DNA from: Tuctoria greenei
Lineage: Eukaryota; Streptophyta; Magnoliopsida; Poales; Poaceae
Direction of reading: 5' to 3'
Assembly (NCBI GenBank): GCA_036927565.1
Contig: JAYESD010000001.1
Coordinates: 288,373,560-288,437,559 of the forward strand
Length of the DNA stretch: 64,000 bases
Part shown: positions 34,522-45,657 of the stretch, in pieces
Position numbering within the stretch: the stretch's first letter is position 1
Layout of the letters: the number at the start of each line of letters is the position of its first letter
Translations under genes and position numbers: made by a program
The notes under the pieces: generated by a model
What the model was told of the DNA's origin: nothing
The model's database searches: none
What the model saw: only the letters and a program-made list of their open reading frames with translations

Positions 34522-35395
34522 CTAAGTGTAGAACTTATGGAGGTGCTCAATGTTCCAGGGGTTGGGAAGTGGTATCCCATCTTGTCGCCAAGCGAACTCA
34601 TCCGGGGCGGGAAACTTTGATAACCCGGAAAGGACCTTCCTAGCTGGAGGAGAGTTTGTTCATCCCTTCTCGAGTCAGTATTCATTGCAGCAGCACATCA
34701 CCTTCTTCTAACTGCCAGTTGCGCATGAACCTTTGATGATAGCGCTGGAGCTCCTTATGGTATCGCGTGTTCCAGGCAGTTGCTTGGCACCTTGCCTCGA
34801 TGGCAAGGTCTAGGTCTTCACGACGGAACTGGTCCTGAGTGGCTTCATCGAAGGTCCGGACCCTGAGAGAACCCATGGTGATATCCAGAGGAAGCACTGC
34901 TTCAGCTCCGTACACCAGGAAGAAAGGTGTTTCTCCTGTGGCCTGACTCTGTGTAGTCCAGCTCACCCACAAAGTAGACGGGAGCTTCTCTATCCAGTTG
35001 GCGCTATGCTTCTTCAAGCGCTCATAAGTGCGCGTCTTGAGTCCCTTGAGTATCTCTGCATTTGCTCTCTCGGCTTGGCCATTGCTTGCTGGATGTGCTA
35101 CTGAAGCGTAGCTAACTTGTATGTTGAGATCTTCACAGTACTCTTGGAATGCTGCACTTGTGAATTGGGTTCCGTTATCAGTGATGACTCTGTTCAATAC
35201 TCCAAATCTGCAGACAATTGACTTGAAAAACTTGATGCCTGATTGCTTGTTGATTGTCACAACTGGAGTAGCTTCCGGCCACTTCGTGAACTTGTCGATG
35301 GCGACATACAAGAATCGATACCCTCTGATAGATTTCGGGAGAGGTACCAAAATGTCCATCCCCCACAAAGCAAATGGCCATGTGGGAGGTATCAT
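34522..35395 (-). pseudogene. Gypsy integrase
   Basis: The core runs from WPFALWGMDILVPLPKS through FTKWPEATPV, VITDNGTQFTSAAFQEYCEDL and HPASNGQAERANAEILKGL. This gives the D, D, E catalytic residues in the expected spacing (GMDI, TDNG, NGQAE). The frame stays open to 34682. The C-terminal LPNPWNIEHLHKFY then appears in another frame, ending at the stop 34522-34524. This is the best preserved part of the element. Confidence 0.9.
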
Positions 35396-36051
35396 CTGCA
35401 GTGACTGAGCTGGTGTGTGGATTTGCTTCGCATGAAACTAGCACGCTTAGCACTTCTTGACCAACTCAACTGCATCCTGGAGTGTAATAGGCCAATAAAA
35501 GCCAGGCCGAAAGTCCTTACCGACGAACATGCGAGAAAACGTGTGGTTCCCGCACTCGCCTCCACGGATCCCCGCGAGGAGCTCACGGCTTTCTTCCCGG
35601 GAATGCACCGCATTAGAATGTCGTTGGCACCACATCGGTAGAGATCCTCTTCTACCAGCATGTTTCTTTTGGCCAATCTGACAATTCAATCAGCAGATAT
35701 ACTGTCTGCAGGAAGGATGTTGTCATTCAAGTAGCTCCAGACCTTCGAGATCCATGCATAGGAGCTTACATGAGCTTCTGGATCTTGCATGCTTGGTTGC
35801 TCGGAGCTTCTTGTAGCGCCTATGATCCTTGATGGACGCCATGGTAATAGGGCCACCGAGACCGCTAGCTTTGTGGTGCTGGTCGCGCCCCCCTCACTCA
35901 GTTCGGTAGGCTGAGCGGCAGGTGATGACAATCTCCTGACAAAAACTCCATCAGGAGCTTGAGCTCTGGTTGAAGCCTTCGTCGAGAGGTCATCAGCTTC
36001 AATGTTGTTGAGACGCTGGACATGGCGGAGATCGAGGAGGTGGAAGTCCTT

Positions 36052-36501
36052 CTACAGCTTCTGGACTTCCAGTAAATAAGCAGCAAGGTGATGGTTGTTG
36101 CAACCGCATTCACCTTTGACTTGCTTGATGATGAGTTGGGAGTCACCCTTCACTAGAAGCCGCCGAACGCCATATGATAGCGCCACCTTGAGTCCGAAGA
36201 TAAGTGCTTCATATTCCGCCATGTTATTGGTTGCCTTGAAGTCAAGGCGTACCATGTACTTGACCTTCTCCCTGGTCGAAGCGAGGAAAAGGATTCCAGC
36301 TCCACCCCCCTGCTTCTGCATAGAGCCATCAAAGTAGAGAGTCCAGTGAGGCTCAGTGAAGACCGAGACCTTAGGTTTTGACTTCTGCTCATCAGGGGCA
36401 CCTGGGATTGATGAAGAAGGTGTCCACTCCACAACGAAGTCAGCCAGCGCCTGACTCTTGATCGCATGTCGAGGCAGGAATTCAAGGTCAAATTCTACCA
36501 A
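36052..36501 (-). pseudogene. Gypsy RNase H domain
   Basis: WTLYFDGSMQKQGGGAGILF, NNMAEYEALIFGLKVAL and LLVKGDSQLIIKQVKGE give the catalytic Asp, Glu and Asp of RNase H. It would degrade the RNA strand of the replication hybrid. It is followed by decayed linker before integrase (35396-36051). Confidence 0.88.
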
Positions 36502-37028
36502 CTCCGCTACCCTTTTGGCAATATTTCATGTGAAATTGGGATTATCTAAATAGCTCGCAGTGGATAAGAAGTTACCACTGAAATATTGTGGGCTTTGAAG
36601 TAGTGATGAAGCTTCCTTGAGGCAATAAGCACTGCGTACAACAGCTTGTACCTCAATATGTTGAGTCTTGGCATCATGCAATACTTCGTTGATGAAGTAC
36701 ACCAGCTGTTGGACAGCTCGGACCCTCTCAAAGGGATCCGAAGCTTCTTCTTCATCAACCCGGACCCTTCCGGAGGGGTTGGAATCTTCTCCTTCTTCTT
36801 AAGTAGAAACTCTCTAGGATGAGGGAGGTTGATCCACAGGCACCTTTCCTTTAGGATCTGTGCCTGGGGGTTGGGACCCAAACTCGCCTTCAGGTAGCTC
36901 CGGACCCTCATGAAGGGGTCTAAGATCCTGAGTTGAAGATGTTTCTGGTCTCTCCGCAACCATAACAATGCTGAAAACCTCCGTAGTTGCAGCGATGTAA
37001 AGTAGAAGAGGCTCACTAGGCTCCGGAG

Positions 37029-37860
37029 CTACCATGATTGGTAGTGTCGTGGGGAGTTGCTTGAGCTCCTAGAATGCCTTCTGTGCTTTTTCATACCAAT
37101 GGAATGGTCCAGACTTCCTAGCATCCACTCTGCCAGCCTTGAAATGAATCGGCTGAGCGAAGCTGAACACCCAACTAGCTTTTTGATGTCCTTGACATGG
37201 GCCGGAGGCCACATCTCTTCAATGGCTTTGATTTTTGCCAGATTTGCCTTAATTCCTCGGTGAGTCACCAAGAAACCAAGGATCTTCCCGGAGCTAACCC
37301 CGAAGACACAATTGTCTGGGTTGAGCTTCGTGTGCGTCAGGCGTAACTTGTCGAAGTTAGCTTGAAGATTTTACGGGAGTGAATCCTGGTTCTTCACCTT
37401 TAGGACGATGTCATCCACGTAGACTTCCGCCAAGTCCCTAATCAGCTCCCCATAGGTTTTGTACATGGCTCGCACAAAAGCTGAGTCAGCATTTTTAAGA
37501 CCAAAAGGCATAGCCGTGTAACAGTACAACCCATCTACTGTAATGAAGGCAGTATGCTCTTCATCTTCCTTAGACATTAGAATTTGATGATATCCAGAAT
37601 ATGCATCTAAGAAACACAGTAATTAACACCGGAGGTAGAATCTACTATCTGATCTATTCTAGGTAGTGGAATGGGTATTTTGGGCATGCCTTATTTACGG
37701 TGGTGTAGTCGATGCACATCTGAAGCTTCTTGCCGGCCTTTGGTACGACAACTGGGTTCGCCAACCACCGTGGATGATGAACCTCCCAGATGAATCCAGC
37801 GTCGAGCAGCTTCTTGACGTCTTGTCTGATGAAGTTTTGCCGCTCAACTGATTGCTTTCG
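37029..37860 (-). pseudogene. Gypsy reverse transcriptase
   Basis: Fragments in order: VKKLLDAGFIWEVHHPRWLA, NPVVVPKAGKKLQMCIDYT, TVNKACPKYPFH, TAMPFGLKNADSAFVRAM, EVYVDDIVLK (catalytic YVDD, near 37400) and VTHRGIKANLAKIKAIEEM. Stops lie after PFHYLE, and there are several frame changes. The region 36502-37028 between RT and RNase H is a further decayed linker. Confidence 0.9.
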
Positions 37861-38238
37861 GGGCTTCTGTTGTATTGGCTATGTGTCGGGGTAGATCGTC
37901 AGATGGTGCTTGATCACCTCCCTGGGGATCCCAGGCATCTTTGACAATTGCCATGCAAACATGTCGAGATTTGCCCGGAGGAAAATGACGAGCGCGAGTT
38001 CCTATTTGTCACCCTAGCCTCCCGAAACACGGGTGGTCTGGTTGGCATCAGAACCAATTTGGAAGACTTTGACAGGAGCATCGGTGTCGTCACTTGGTTG
38101 CAGATGAGGTGTAGAAGATGAGCCATGCTAATGTGAACTCAGAGGTTGAGCAGCTTGCTCCTTTTTGGACCCTTCTGCTTGCACTGTAGCAAGCACATGA
38201 AGTTCTTCCAGCGCAGTTACTCCAGCAGTGCGATCCCA

Positions 38239-38739
38239 TCAGATCTGGAGAACAACTGTCAGAGTTGGCATCTTCAACACCAAGTAGCTGTAATGAGCTA
38301 CGGCCATGAACCTGTACAAGGTTGGCCTACCTAGGATGGCATTGAAGGGAAGGCTGATGTGTGCCACATCGAATACCAGCTTCTCGGACGTATAATTATC
38401 CTGAGTCCCAAAGGTCACCGGAAGAGTAATCGATCCGAGAGGAGTGATGGATCCTAGACCTACTCTGGAGAAAGGACCTGAGGGCCGGAGGTTCAAGATG
38501 TTGAGACAGAGCTTCACAAAATCTGCGAAGCTAAGGAGATTGAGCGTCGCACCTCCATCCAACAAGAAATGATAGAGTTGGATGTTATTGATAGTTTGAG
38601 AGACCATCAAGGGTAACTGACTAGATCTGGTCATGTTCTTTGAGCAGTCCAAAGAATCAAAGGTGATGGCAGTGTCCATCCACTTTCGATGAAGCTTCGC
38701 CTTGGTAGTAGGAGCTGCAACAGGCATCTCCCGACGCAT
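38239..38739 (-). pseudogene. Gypsy protease region
   Basis: A 166-codon open segment has ITFDSLDCSKNMTR upstream of YHFLLDGGATLNLLSF. The active-site position reads D-G-G, which is normal for this gypsy group. It ends with YSYLVLKMP. The sequence between it and RT (37861-38238) is decayed. Confidence 0.8.
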
Positions 38740-38769
38740 AGTCTTCAGGATGCGCCGAGAGGTGATATC

Positions 38770-40394
38770 CTAGGACCCTCCATATATCATATGAAGAGTC
38801 TTCCGATGCTCATTGTCAGAGGTGTCAGAGTCGTCGTCAACAGTGTTGTAGACCACCTTTAACGCCTTCTTGGCATCTTGGAAGCCTCGCTCCTGATCTG
38901 ACGGAGCTTCACCAACTTTTTGCTTTCCTTCCCATTGGTGGAAAGTAGGTTCTTCTTGACACTTGTTGGTGCGTTCAACAAGCCTTTTGACCTCGCGACA
39001 TTCTTCAAGATTTTGGGTTGTTGATTTGTTAATCGGACACCACATCTTTTCACTGTCGCCGTCTTCGGACGATGGTCGAGGTCATTTGTCGGGTAGGTCC
39101 CCGACCACTAGGTGCTGTAGCAGCGGCAACAGTTGGTGTTTTGGCCAATGACTTCTTCTTGCCATTGGACTTTTTCTTCTTTTTTCCACTACTGGAGGCA
39201 GAAGCTTCAACTTTGGAGGAAGACTTACCAGCCTTCGCAGCTGGTTTGGAGTGCATTTCACGACCCTTCGCAGCTCTGGCGTATTTATCTGCCAGGCTGA
39301 AGAGCTCCGTGACGCTGCTGATGTTTTTGGTTGCCAGCTTCTCCAACATCTTCTTATCTCGAACCCCCTGTCAAAATGCAATGACAACAAAAGCATTTGA
39401 GATTGAAGGGATGGTGTTCCGTACCTGAGAAAACCGCTGGATGAATGATCGTAGCGACTCTCCTGATTTTTGTTGTACGGCAAACAGGTCCAGCTCCGTG
39501 CCTAGCCGGGTGTAGGACCTCTCGAAGTTGGCAGTGAACTGGCGACATAGCTCCTTCCAATAGTAGATGGAGTCAGGAGGTAGACTCATGAACCAGGACC
39601 CTTTAGTCCCGGTTAGAGCCACGGGGAAGTAGTTGGCCATCACAACCTCATTGCCTCCAGCTGCGAGGATGGCAGTCGAGTAAATTGAAGAGACTCACGA
39701 TTGTCCCGTTGTATTTCTCCATCAAATGAGGCCGGAAAGGTGGCCACTCGACCATGCAAAGATGCATGGCTAGAGCTGAACATCCTCCCCCCACTCTCAA
39801 GGGAGAAAGGTTTTCGTGATCAACTCATCTCTCGCGAGCGCGCTCAATGTGGATGTGACTGTCCTGCCTCATGTAGCGGTGGTCGAGCTCCGACCAGAGG
39901 ACACGGGAGCCTCGTTGACGTATGAGTGCGGCGAGCCCTAGAGGGCAGTGATGTCGCATGCTGGGAGGGCGCATGTCTCCTGTGCTGCAACGCCTAAGGA
40001 CCAAGTCTACCATACAAGGTCCTGTTCTTGAAGGTGACTACCCAACATGGGGCGGACCTTGGTTGTTGATGGCATTGGCTGCAGCTGCAATCAAATGATC
40101 TACATCTGCGCGCCATTGTTCCATCGCACCTGGAGGAGCTCCTGGCGCTGGAGGATGCTAAAGCAGAGTACGCGTTGCATTCAGTGCGTTCTCAGGGTTG
40201 TTTGTCGATGCACAGACCAACGCGAACACACTATCCTGCTGATATGGTGGAGGTGGTAGTGGAACGACACCCGCCGGAATCACAATGTTGGTTGCTGCAC
40301 GTTGGAGGGAATTCCTCCAATAGGCTGGATAGCCGGTCCGTTGGATGAAGCTGCGGCGGAGTTCACCATCTTGAGATCTTGAAAAGCTGAAAGC
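38770..40394 (-). pseudogene. gag: Gypsy gag, fragmented
   Basis: The N-terminal Pro-rich part follows the PBS (40158-40394). The capsid-like part is at 39371-39643 (MMANYFPVALTGTKGSWFMS, YYWKELCRQFTANFERSYTR). A Lys/Ser-rich part (39050-39349) follows, then a short acidic segment (38770-39045). A knuckle-like beginning (MWCPINKSTTQNLEECREVK) is present without a full CCHC. Several frame changes and stops. Confidence 0.8.
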
Positions 40395-40413
40395 TCTCCT
40401 ACCTGGTGCGCCA
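40395..40413 (-). promoter_or_regulatory. Primer binding site of the Tat-like element
   Basis: On the minus strand TGGCGCACCAGGTAGGAGA stands two bases after the LTR end ...CTTCGACA. This fixes the orientation of the element. Confidence 0.75.
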
Positions 40414-40415
40414 AA

Positions 40416-41254
40416 TGTCGAAGTGTGCACTAGGACACTTCCTCTGGTACTACTAAGGAGTAGTCCGCGGAGGTTTGTATTCGGTTGGGTCGCAAAGTGA
40501 AATCAAGCAAAAGATGGTGACACGGGAGATTTTACGTGGTTCGGGCCGCCTGAGCATAATACCCTACTCCACGGGGTGTGTGTTGATTGTATGATCTAGT
40601 ATGAGCTTGCGTGTGTGTGAAATTTTCTGCTTTCTACTGTGGAGCACAACCCTTTTATATGCTAAGGACTGGCCATTACAGTTAAAACTCAGCCCGACAA
40701 GTGGCCCCGACTGTATTCACTACCCTGTACACGATCTATAGTGTAATGAGGGGTGAATTGACTAATAATGTGCCTTAACAGCTGTGTTATTAGTCTTGAT
40801 ATTCCCCTGATCGTGCATCATTAATATGGCGTTACTAACGCGTTAACCAGATCTTGTAATAGCTAATTGATAGCCCTTGAATGTCCACGCCGTTGGAGAT
40901 TCCGCTGTCCTCACGTTGTTGACGTAGATCCGAGCATTGACATGTGGAAGCTCCAGAGCTTCCCTCTACTGAGGGATAGGTCCGGTGCCGTTGGACACGT
41001 GGCAGTGTCGGAGCTTCTCTGAGGAGGGAGGCAGTTCCGGCTCTGTAGGACACGTGGCAACACTGGAGCTATCCTAACGAGGGAGGCATATCCAGCTCTT
41101 CTAGACACGTGGCTCTACCGGAGCTACCCTAAGGAGGGTGGTAGGTCCGGTTACGCGGGATGTGTATCCCCTTCATACATCTGCCACTTGGACATGGGAA
41201 CTCCTCGACTTTGCTTGCGGTATCAAGGGGTACACAGTATGTAGGGTACCGACA
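40416..41254 (-). repeat. LTR of the Tat-like element (839 bp)
   Basis: Ends are TGTCG...CGACA. The minus-strand TATA candidate ATATAAAAGG is at 40651-40660. Between 40935 and 41165 lie about four tandem units of 55-60 bp, each with ACACGTGGC and GGAGCT. A related but longer LTR is at 50457-61698. Confidence 0.88.
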
Positions 41255-41259
41255 GTAAT

Positions 41260-41530
41260 GAAAATTCTCCCTTTGGATCAATGACTTCATTAACAATGAG
41301 CTTGCATAGCCTCTCTCTAATGCGCTCTTGAAGGCGGTTTTGTAGTTCTGCCAAATGATAAAATGAGAATTAGCAAAATATTAAAAGTAGAGTAAAATAA
41401 TTGCAGTTACACATACATTGCAATTCGCCAGCTCTCCAAATACAACCATGCTGAAGAAGACATGGAGTAGACTGTTGTCTAGCCTCGTCAGTCTGCTGCT
41501 GATGCTCCGACTGAGACATCCTTAAATTCA
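41260..41530 (-). pseudogene. Two exon-like fragments of an unidentified gene
   Basis: On the minus strand an ATG near 41520 opens MSQSEHQQQTDEARQQSTP, ending near LQHGCIWRAGELQ. It is followed by a T-rich stretch ending TTTGGCAG and a second segment that can read LQNRLQERIRERLCKL. This looks like exon, intron, exon, cut off at 41254 by the Tat-like LTR. I do not recognise the family. The splice structure is inferred from composition and the AG acceptor only. Confidence 0.35.
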
Positions 41531-41660
41531 ATAAAATCACTGAAATCATATAAAAAATTATCAAATTGCAGTAATATTCATACAAACAGTCAAATCAAGG
41601 AGCAAATATCTGAAGGCTTAGGAACAAATTTACTGCAAAATAGTATTTTTGTTGGTTAGG

Positions 41661-42400
41661 GCTCGATCATACCAATTATCGTGGTCGGGGTCGACGGCGG
41701 CGGCACGCTCTAAGAGAAGGGTCGAGGCGGCGACATGCTCTAAAGACAGGGATGATTAAACGTCAGCGTGCTCTAGGAACGAGGTAACGGAGGCGCCAGA
41801 GCGGCAGTTCTTCAACTCTCTAATGACAGCAATCCAACGGTGTTGGGAGTGTCGTGGTTGCCCAAAATTTGAAACATTTACTACCACTATTGGAGAAAAT
41901 TTGGAAATGTGTTGGTAACAGCTTGATCATACCGATTACTGAGGTTGGGGTCGATGGTGGCGGCATGCTCTGAGGGCAGGGTCAAGGCAGCGGCGTGTTC
42001 CGGGGACAGGGACAATCATACGCCGGCGTGCTTTTGGGACAAGGATGCGAAGGCGCCGGAGCAGAGGTCCCTCAACTCTCCGCTGACCGCAGTCCAAAGG
42101 TATTGGGAGAGAGCGCATAAACTCATACCAAGGTCGGGGTCTACAGCGGCAACGCGACAATGACAAAAAGCGAGTTGTGGAAGAGGGACAGAGCCGAAAT
42201 GATCCGAGTGCAGGTTTCAGGCGGTTGTGTGCTCTGTGGATGAGATGATCAGGCGGCAGCGTGCTCCGAGGATGGGATAATCTTGTGATGGCGTGCTCCA
42301 GGGACGAGGCGGCCAAGGTGCCGGAGCTACAGTTTCTAGGTCGAGAGAGTGCGAAAATTTCGCGAAGTGCTGGGAGAGAGTGCGTGAGAGCTAAAAATAG
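41661..42400. repeat. Degenerate GC-rich tandem duplication, three copies
   Basis: Copies begin near GATCATACCAATTATCG (41664), GATCATACCGATTACTG (41924) and CTCATACCAAGGTCGGGGTC (42122). The first period is 260 bp; the later copies are rearranged. Each contains repeats like GGCGGCGTGCTCCGGGGACAG. Open frames cross it in several directions, none convincing. Confidence 0.65.
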
Positions 42401-42671
42401 CTTAGGTCAACAATTGGAGACGAGCTTCTATAATGCCCGTCTCTCATTCGCGCGTCTCCCTTTTTCCCACTCGCACGCATTTCATTGTGAGCGTACGTTG
42501 TCACTCGCATGCAGAGTTAACATCATGAGTGTTTGTTGCCACTTCATGCACAAAGATAATAAATGTGCATCGTTGCCACAATGAACATAGAACCACAATC
42601 ACATTGCAATTCAGAAATAAACATTTGCAACTAACTGAACATTTCAGAGTTTATATTGTGTGCCCTCTAAA

Positions 42672-43285
42672 CTATACATTTTTAGACTTATATTCCCATG
42701 AAGCTCCCATCGATCGATCTAAATTGTACCGTCGAGCTTGCTCCCGAACACATCTCTTATATTCCTCTGGATCCTGAAAATATTGACATTCTTTAAATTA
42801 AAATGTCAAATGAGGAACGATGTATAACCTAGGTCGCTCACTAACACAAAGTTACTAACCTTGATAAGTAGATTATAGCAATCATTTTCAACATCAGACG
42901 CATTTGGTTGATGAAACAAACGCTGAACTTCAAGTAGTAAAATTTTGACAGTAAAACTATGTTGCCACCCCTACGAAATATCAGTTTAAGCAACATAAGA
43001 AACCACTTCGAATAAGTTCGACAACAATTACTAATTATTTGAATAAAATAAGTCTATCTTCCATTCTCTTGATCAAGTACCCCAAGGCAGAGTGCTCCTG
43101 AGCAATGGACATGCGGGTGGAAGAAACCTGGTGGAAAGGCGCATCTTGGAGGTACATTGTAGAGCTACATACAACCATGCGACCGGTGTGCCATATGTAC
43201 ATATATGGGGGTGGTCCTTGTGCCATGCCAAGCGCTCTTCCTTGAGTCGGTCGTGCGCCAAGTCGATATCCAATTTCTCAGCCAT
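42672..43285 (-). pseudogene. SUMO-conjugating enzyme (UBC9/SCE1)-like pseudogene
   Basis: UBC9/SCE1 is the E2 that carries SUMO on a Cys and passes it to lysines of nuclear proteins. On the minus strand, exon-like 43285-43063 begins MAEKLDIDLAHDRLKEERLA and WHKDHPH. After a gap of roughly 35-40 residues and a frame change it continues CAFPPGFFHPH and ALCLGVLDQEN, including the catalytic Cys. Exon 42970-42860 (37 codons) reads GWQHSFTVKILLLEVQRLFH and QPNASDVEN, with AG before and GTTAGT after. The last exon, 42773-42672, reads DPEEYKRCVREQARRY and ends in TAG. These match UBC9 in order and spacing. Defects are the missing middle, the frame change, HPN changed to HPH, and a lost GT donor after the Cys exon. 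Short inverted GAGACG-rich sequences flank it. Confidence 0.85.
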
Positions 43286-43480
43286 GAACTACATAAAAAG
43301 TGGAATATAAGCAGCGTAGAATAGGAGGGAGTAGCAGCGACAAGGATGGTACATGGTGAGGATGGTGACGACGACGACGGCGATGGCGGATAGAGAGTTG
43401 GTCAAAAAGGCGGCGATCGCACTGGAGAAGCGCGATCCGAGGAGGAGGAGTTGCGGAGAAATTAATTAATCCCGATGGTG

Positions 43481-43580
43481 CAGAGACGGGCGAGACAAAA
43501 GCGCATCTTCCATTGATGACAAAGGGAGACGGGCGAGATAAAAGCGCGTCTTCCAGTCATGACAAAGGGAGACATGTGGA
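43481..43580. repeat. 43-bp tandem repeat, two units plus part
   Basis: GAGACGGGCGAGA(C/T)AAAAGCG... units start at 43481 and 43524; a third begins GAGACATG at 43567. Similar GAGACG-rich sequence occurs near 42415-42465 (inverted) and 46270-46400. Confidence 0.85.
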
Positions 43581-43828
43581 CCGAGGAGGAGGAGGTGCGA
43601 AACTTGATTGCGGCCATGGTGGTGCAGAGACACATGTGACCTTTCGTTTCCCTGAGGGCGAGCGGTTTTGAAGTGCCCCATCATCCATCAATGCGCACGA
43701 AATGAATCGCTCCATCGTCAACTCTACAAAGACCTCATATAAGGTGCGCCATTAGTTCTCCAGAAGCGATTATCTCCTTTTGCATCCGTTTGTCCTTTTC
43801 TTCGTCTTCTCCGGGCTGATGACCCACC

Positions 43829-45657
43829 ATGGCCAATGTTCCGCCGCCAAGCCTGCCGAGGGAGCCACCCTTCAAGAAACAGTGTTGTGACTCCCCCGAG
43901 AGGCTCAAAAATGACATGCGCCTCATTATGGCGCGAGAGGCGTATGAAAGTGCATCTAGGAATTCCCTTATGGGTTTTGGATGATTGATGACAAACAAAT
44001 GAGATCCTAATAAATTCGTTGAGATGAATGCAGGTCTACAAAGACTAGAACTTATGATGCACTCAAAAAAGTGAAAATGAGGAGTGAGCAAAGGAAAAGC
44101 TCAAATGATCAAGGAAGCGCAAAGTAGATATCAAATAGAATGTGTGTGAGATACACATCCCAAGAGATTATATTTTTGCGTAGAGGATAAGGGCTAAAAT
44201 CAATTCATAAAGCAATACACTGAAGCACCAGACTAGTCCGTTCACCAGTGGACTAGTTCGATCAACTTACTGTCCTCACTTGGACAAGTCCGGAGCAGCA
44301 CCGGACGAGTACGTTAAACTCACTGACCTCACTTGGACAAGTCCAGACAAGTGCTGGACAAGTCCGTTCAACTTCCTGTTACTCACTCAACACATATCAC
44401 CATGCACCGGACAAGTCTGTCCAGTTGCGAATTAGTCCAATTGAGTCTCTAGACTCATCATGGACTAGTTCGATTACCCTTCTGTTCCAATACAGACAAG
44501 TCTGGTACACCTCATTCAAATTAGGGTTTCAGATGTGCTGCACAATTCACGCAAATTTTGTACATCACAACGGACTAGTCCGGTCCTCACAGCGGACTAG
44601 TCCGGCCGTCGAGATCCCTCCCGGTAACTTTTTTGGAAACTCTGTAAATAGGTGATCCATGATCCTACAACACACAATACCGTACACAACATTGAACAAC
44701 TAAGAACCCTAGTACTGCCACTTATCCCAAGAGCACAGAAACACCTCTCCCCACACATCTAAAGCACTTAAAAGTTAAATCTTTTGGAAATCTAGATTTG
44801 GGATAGGGAGATCGTCTTCTACGCATTGCTAAGCTCTTGGGGTTTGATCTCTTATACACTCTTGCATATCTTGTAAATCTTTTGATTCTATTCGATCAGT
44901 TTTCTATCTATAATTTTGTAGGAGCCCTCGACGTGTGAGGTTCCCCTCCGACATGGTGATTGCCCCCGTGATAGTGGAACTCAAGTTGGTCTTCGTGGTC
45001 ACTTGAAGAGCTAAAGGGTTGATTGAGATTCTGCTCTGTGTGGCATCCTCAACGAGGAAGTAGATCTCTTTGGTGAGATCAAACCTCGGTAAAAATCCTT
45101 GTCTCTTGTGTTGTTGATTTTTACTTTTGCAATAATCATCATCTAGGGCATAGAGTTGATCAAACTAGTAACTTGTGTCAATTTTGTATTCCACAGACAA
45201 ATCAATCAGTCTAGTACTTACTTAAGTTATTAGAATAACAAATTACATTCTGCTGCTATATCATTTGTGAAATCTGCATAAACACTTGATATTTTCGTAG
45301 TACTTCTAGCACATCGGATTAGACCATACACTGCACCGGACAAGTCCGGTTCCTCCTGTATTTGATGAATTTGTTAAGTGTTGCAAGAAAAGTTCTCAAC
45401 GCCTATTCACCCCCTCTAAAACACATTCAGCATACAACAGTACGTCTTGCGCCATGAGTTCCTTGGCTCTGAGTACCCTTCTAGAGTTTACTGGAATGGG
45501 TACCACCGACCACTACCTGTACACCCTCATGGGTGTGGCCAATCGTTTTGACACTTTGTTTGAGATGATGGCCCACGAGATCGGTGCCGAGGGCCGCACT
45601 AATCTAGTGGCGGCGATGGCGAGGAACCTCGGTCTCCAGGTTGCACCGCTGGAGTAG
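43829..45657 (+). pseudogene. 112-codon ORF of unknown function, split by a solo LTR
   Basis: The ATG at 43829 lies in a good context (CCACCATGGCC) after a CT-rich, leader-like stretch and opens MANVPPPSLPREPPFKKQCC. The LTR at 43945-45429 interrupts codon 39. Ignoring the LTR and one copy of the 5-bp target duplication, the same frame resumes at 45435. It continues through LEFTGMGTTDHYLYTLM and MMAHEIGAEGRTNLVAAMA to TAG at 45655-45657. That the frame survives exactly supports a real ORF before insertion. After the TAG another 27 codons are open and acidic (ending KAEEEE), so the original protein may have been longer. No family recognised. It diverges from the SUMO E2-like pseudogene 543 bp away. 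Confidence 0.6.
43945..45429 (+). repeat. Solo LTR of the SIRE-like copia family (1485 bp)
   Basis: It runs TGAAAGTGCATCTAGG ... CACATTCA with no internal region on either side. It is flanked by GCGTA (43940-43944) and GCATA (45430-45434), a 5-bp target duplication with one change. It carries many decayed CGGAC(T/A)AGTCCG motifs (about 44230-44610 and 45330-45350). Solo LTRs arise by recombination between the two LTRs of one element. Confidence 0.92.

Larger units (their letters stand above)
34522..41254 (-). mobile_element. Tat-like Ty3/gypsy element, minus strand, 3' LTR missing
   Basis: On the minus strand the order is LTR (41254 to 40416), PBS, gag, protease, RT, RNase H, integrase, with pol ending at 34522. 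RT before integrase is the gypsy order. The protease LLDGGATLNLL and the integrase C-terminus LPNPWNIEHLHKFY are typical of the Tat group in grasses as I know it. All domains are fragmented by stops and frame changes. Confidence 0.9.

Noticed and set aside
41936..42316. 126-codon Arg-rich minus-strand frame
   Set aside because: It lies across GC-rich tandem duplications, and the neighbouring copies do not preserve the frame.
42529..42777. Plus-strand 82-codon frame over the last exon of the SUMO E2-like pseudogene
   Set aside because: The opposite strand shows clear UBC9 blocks with splice sites; this frame is its shadow.
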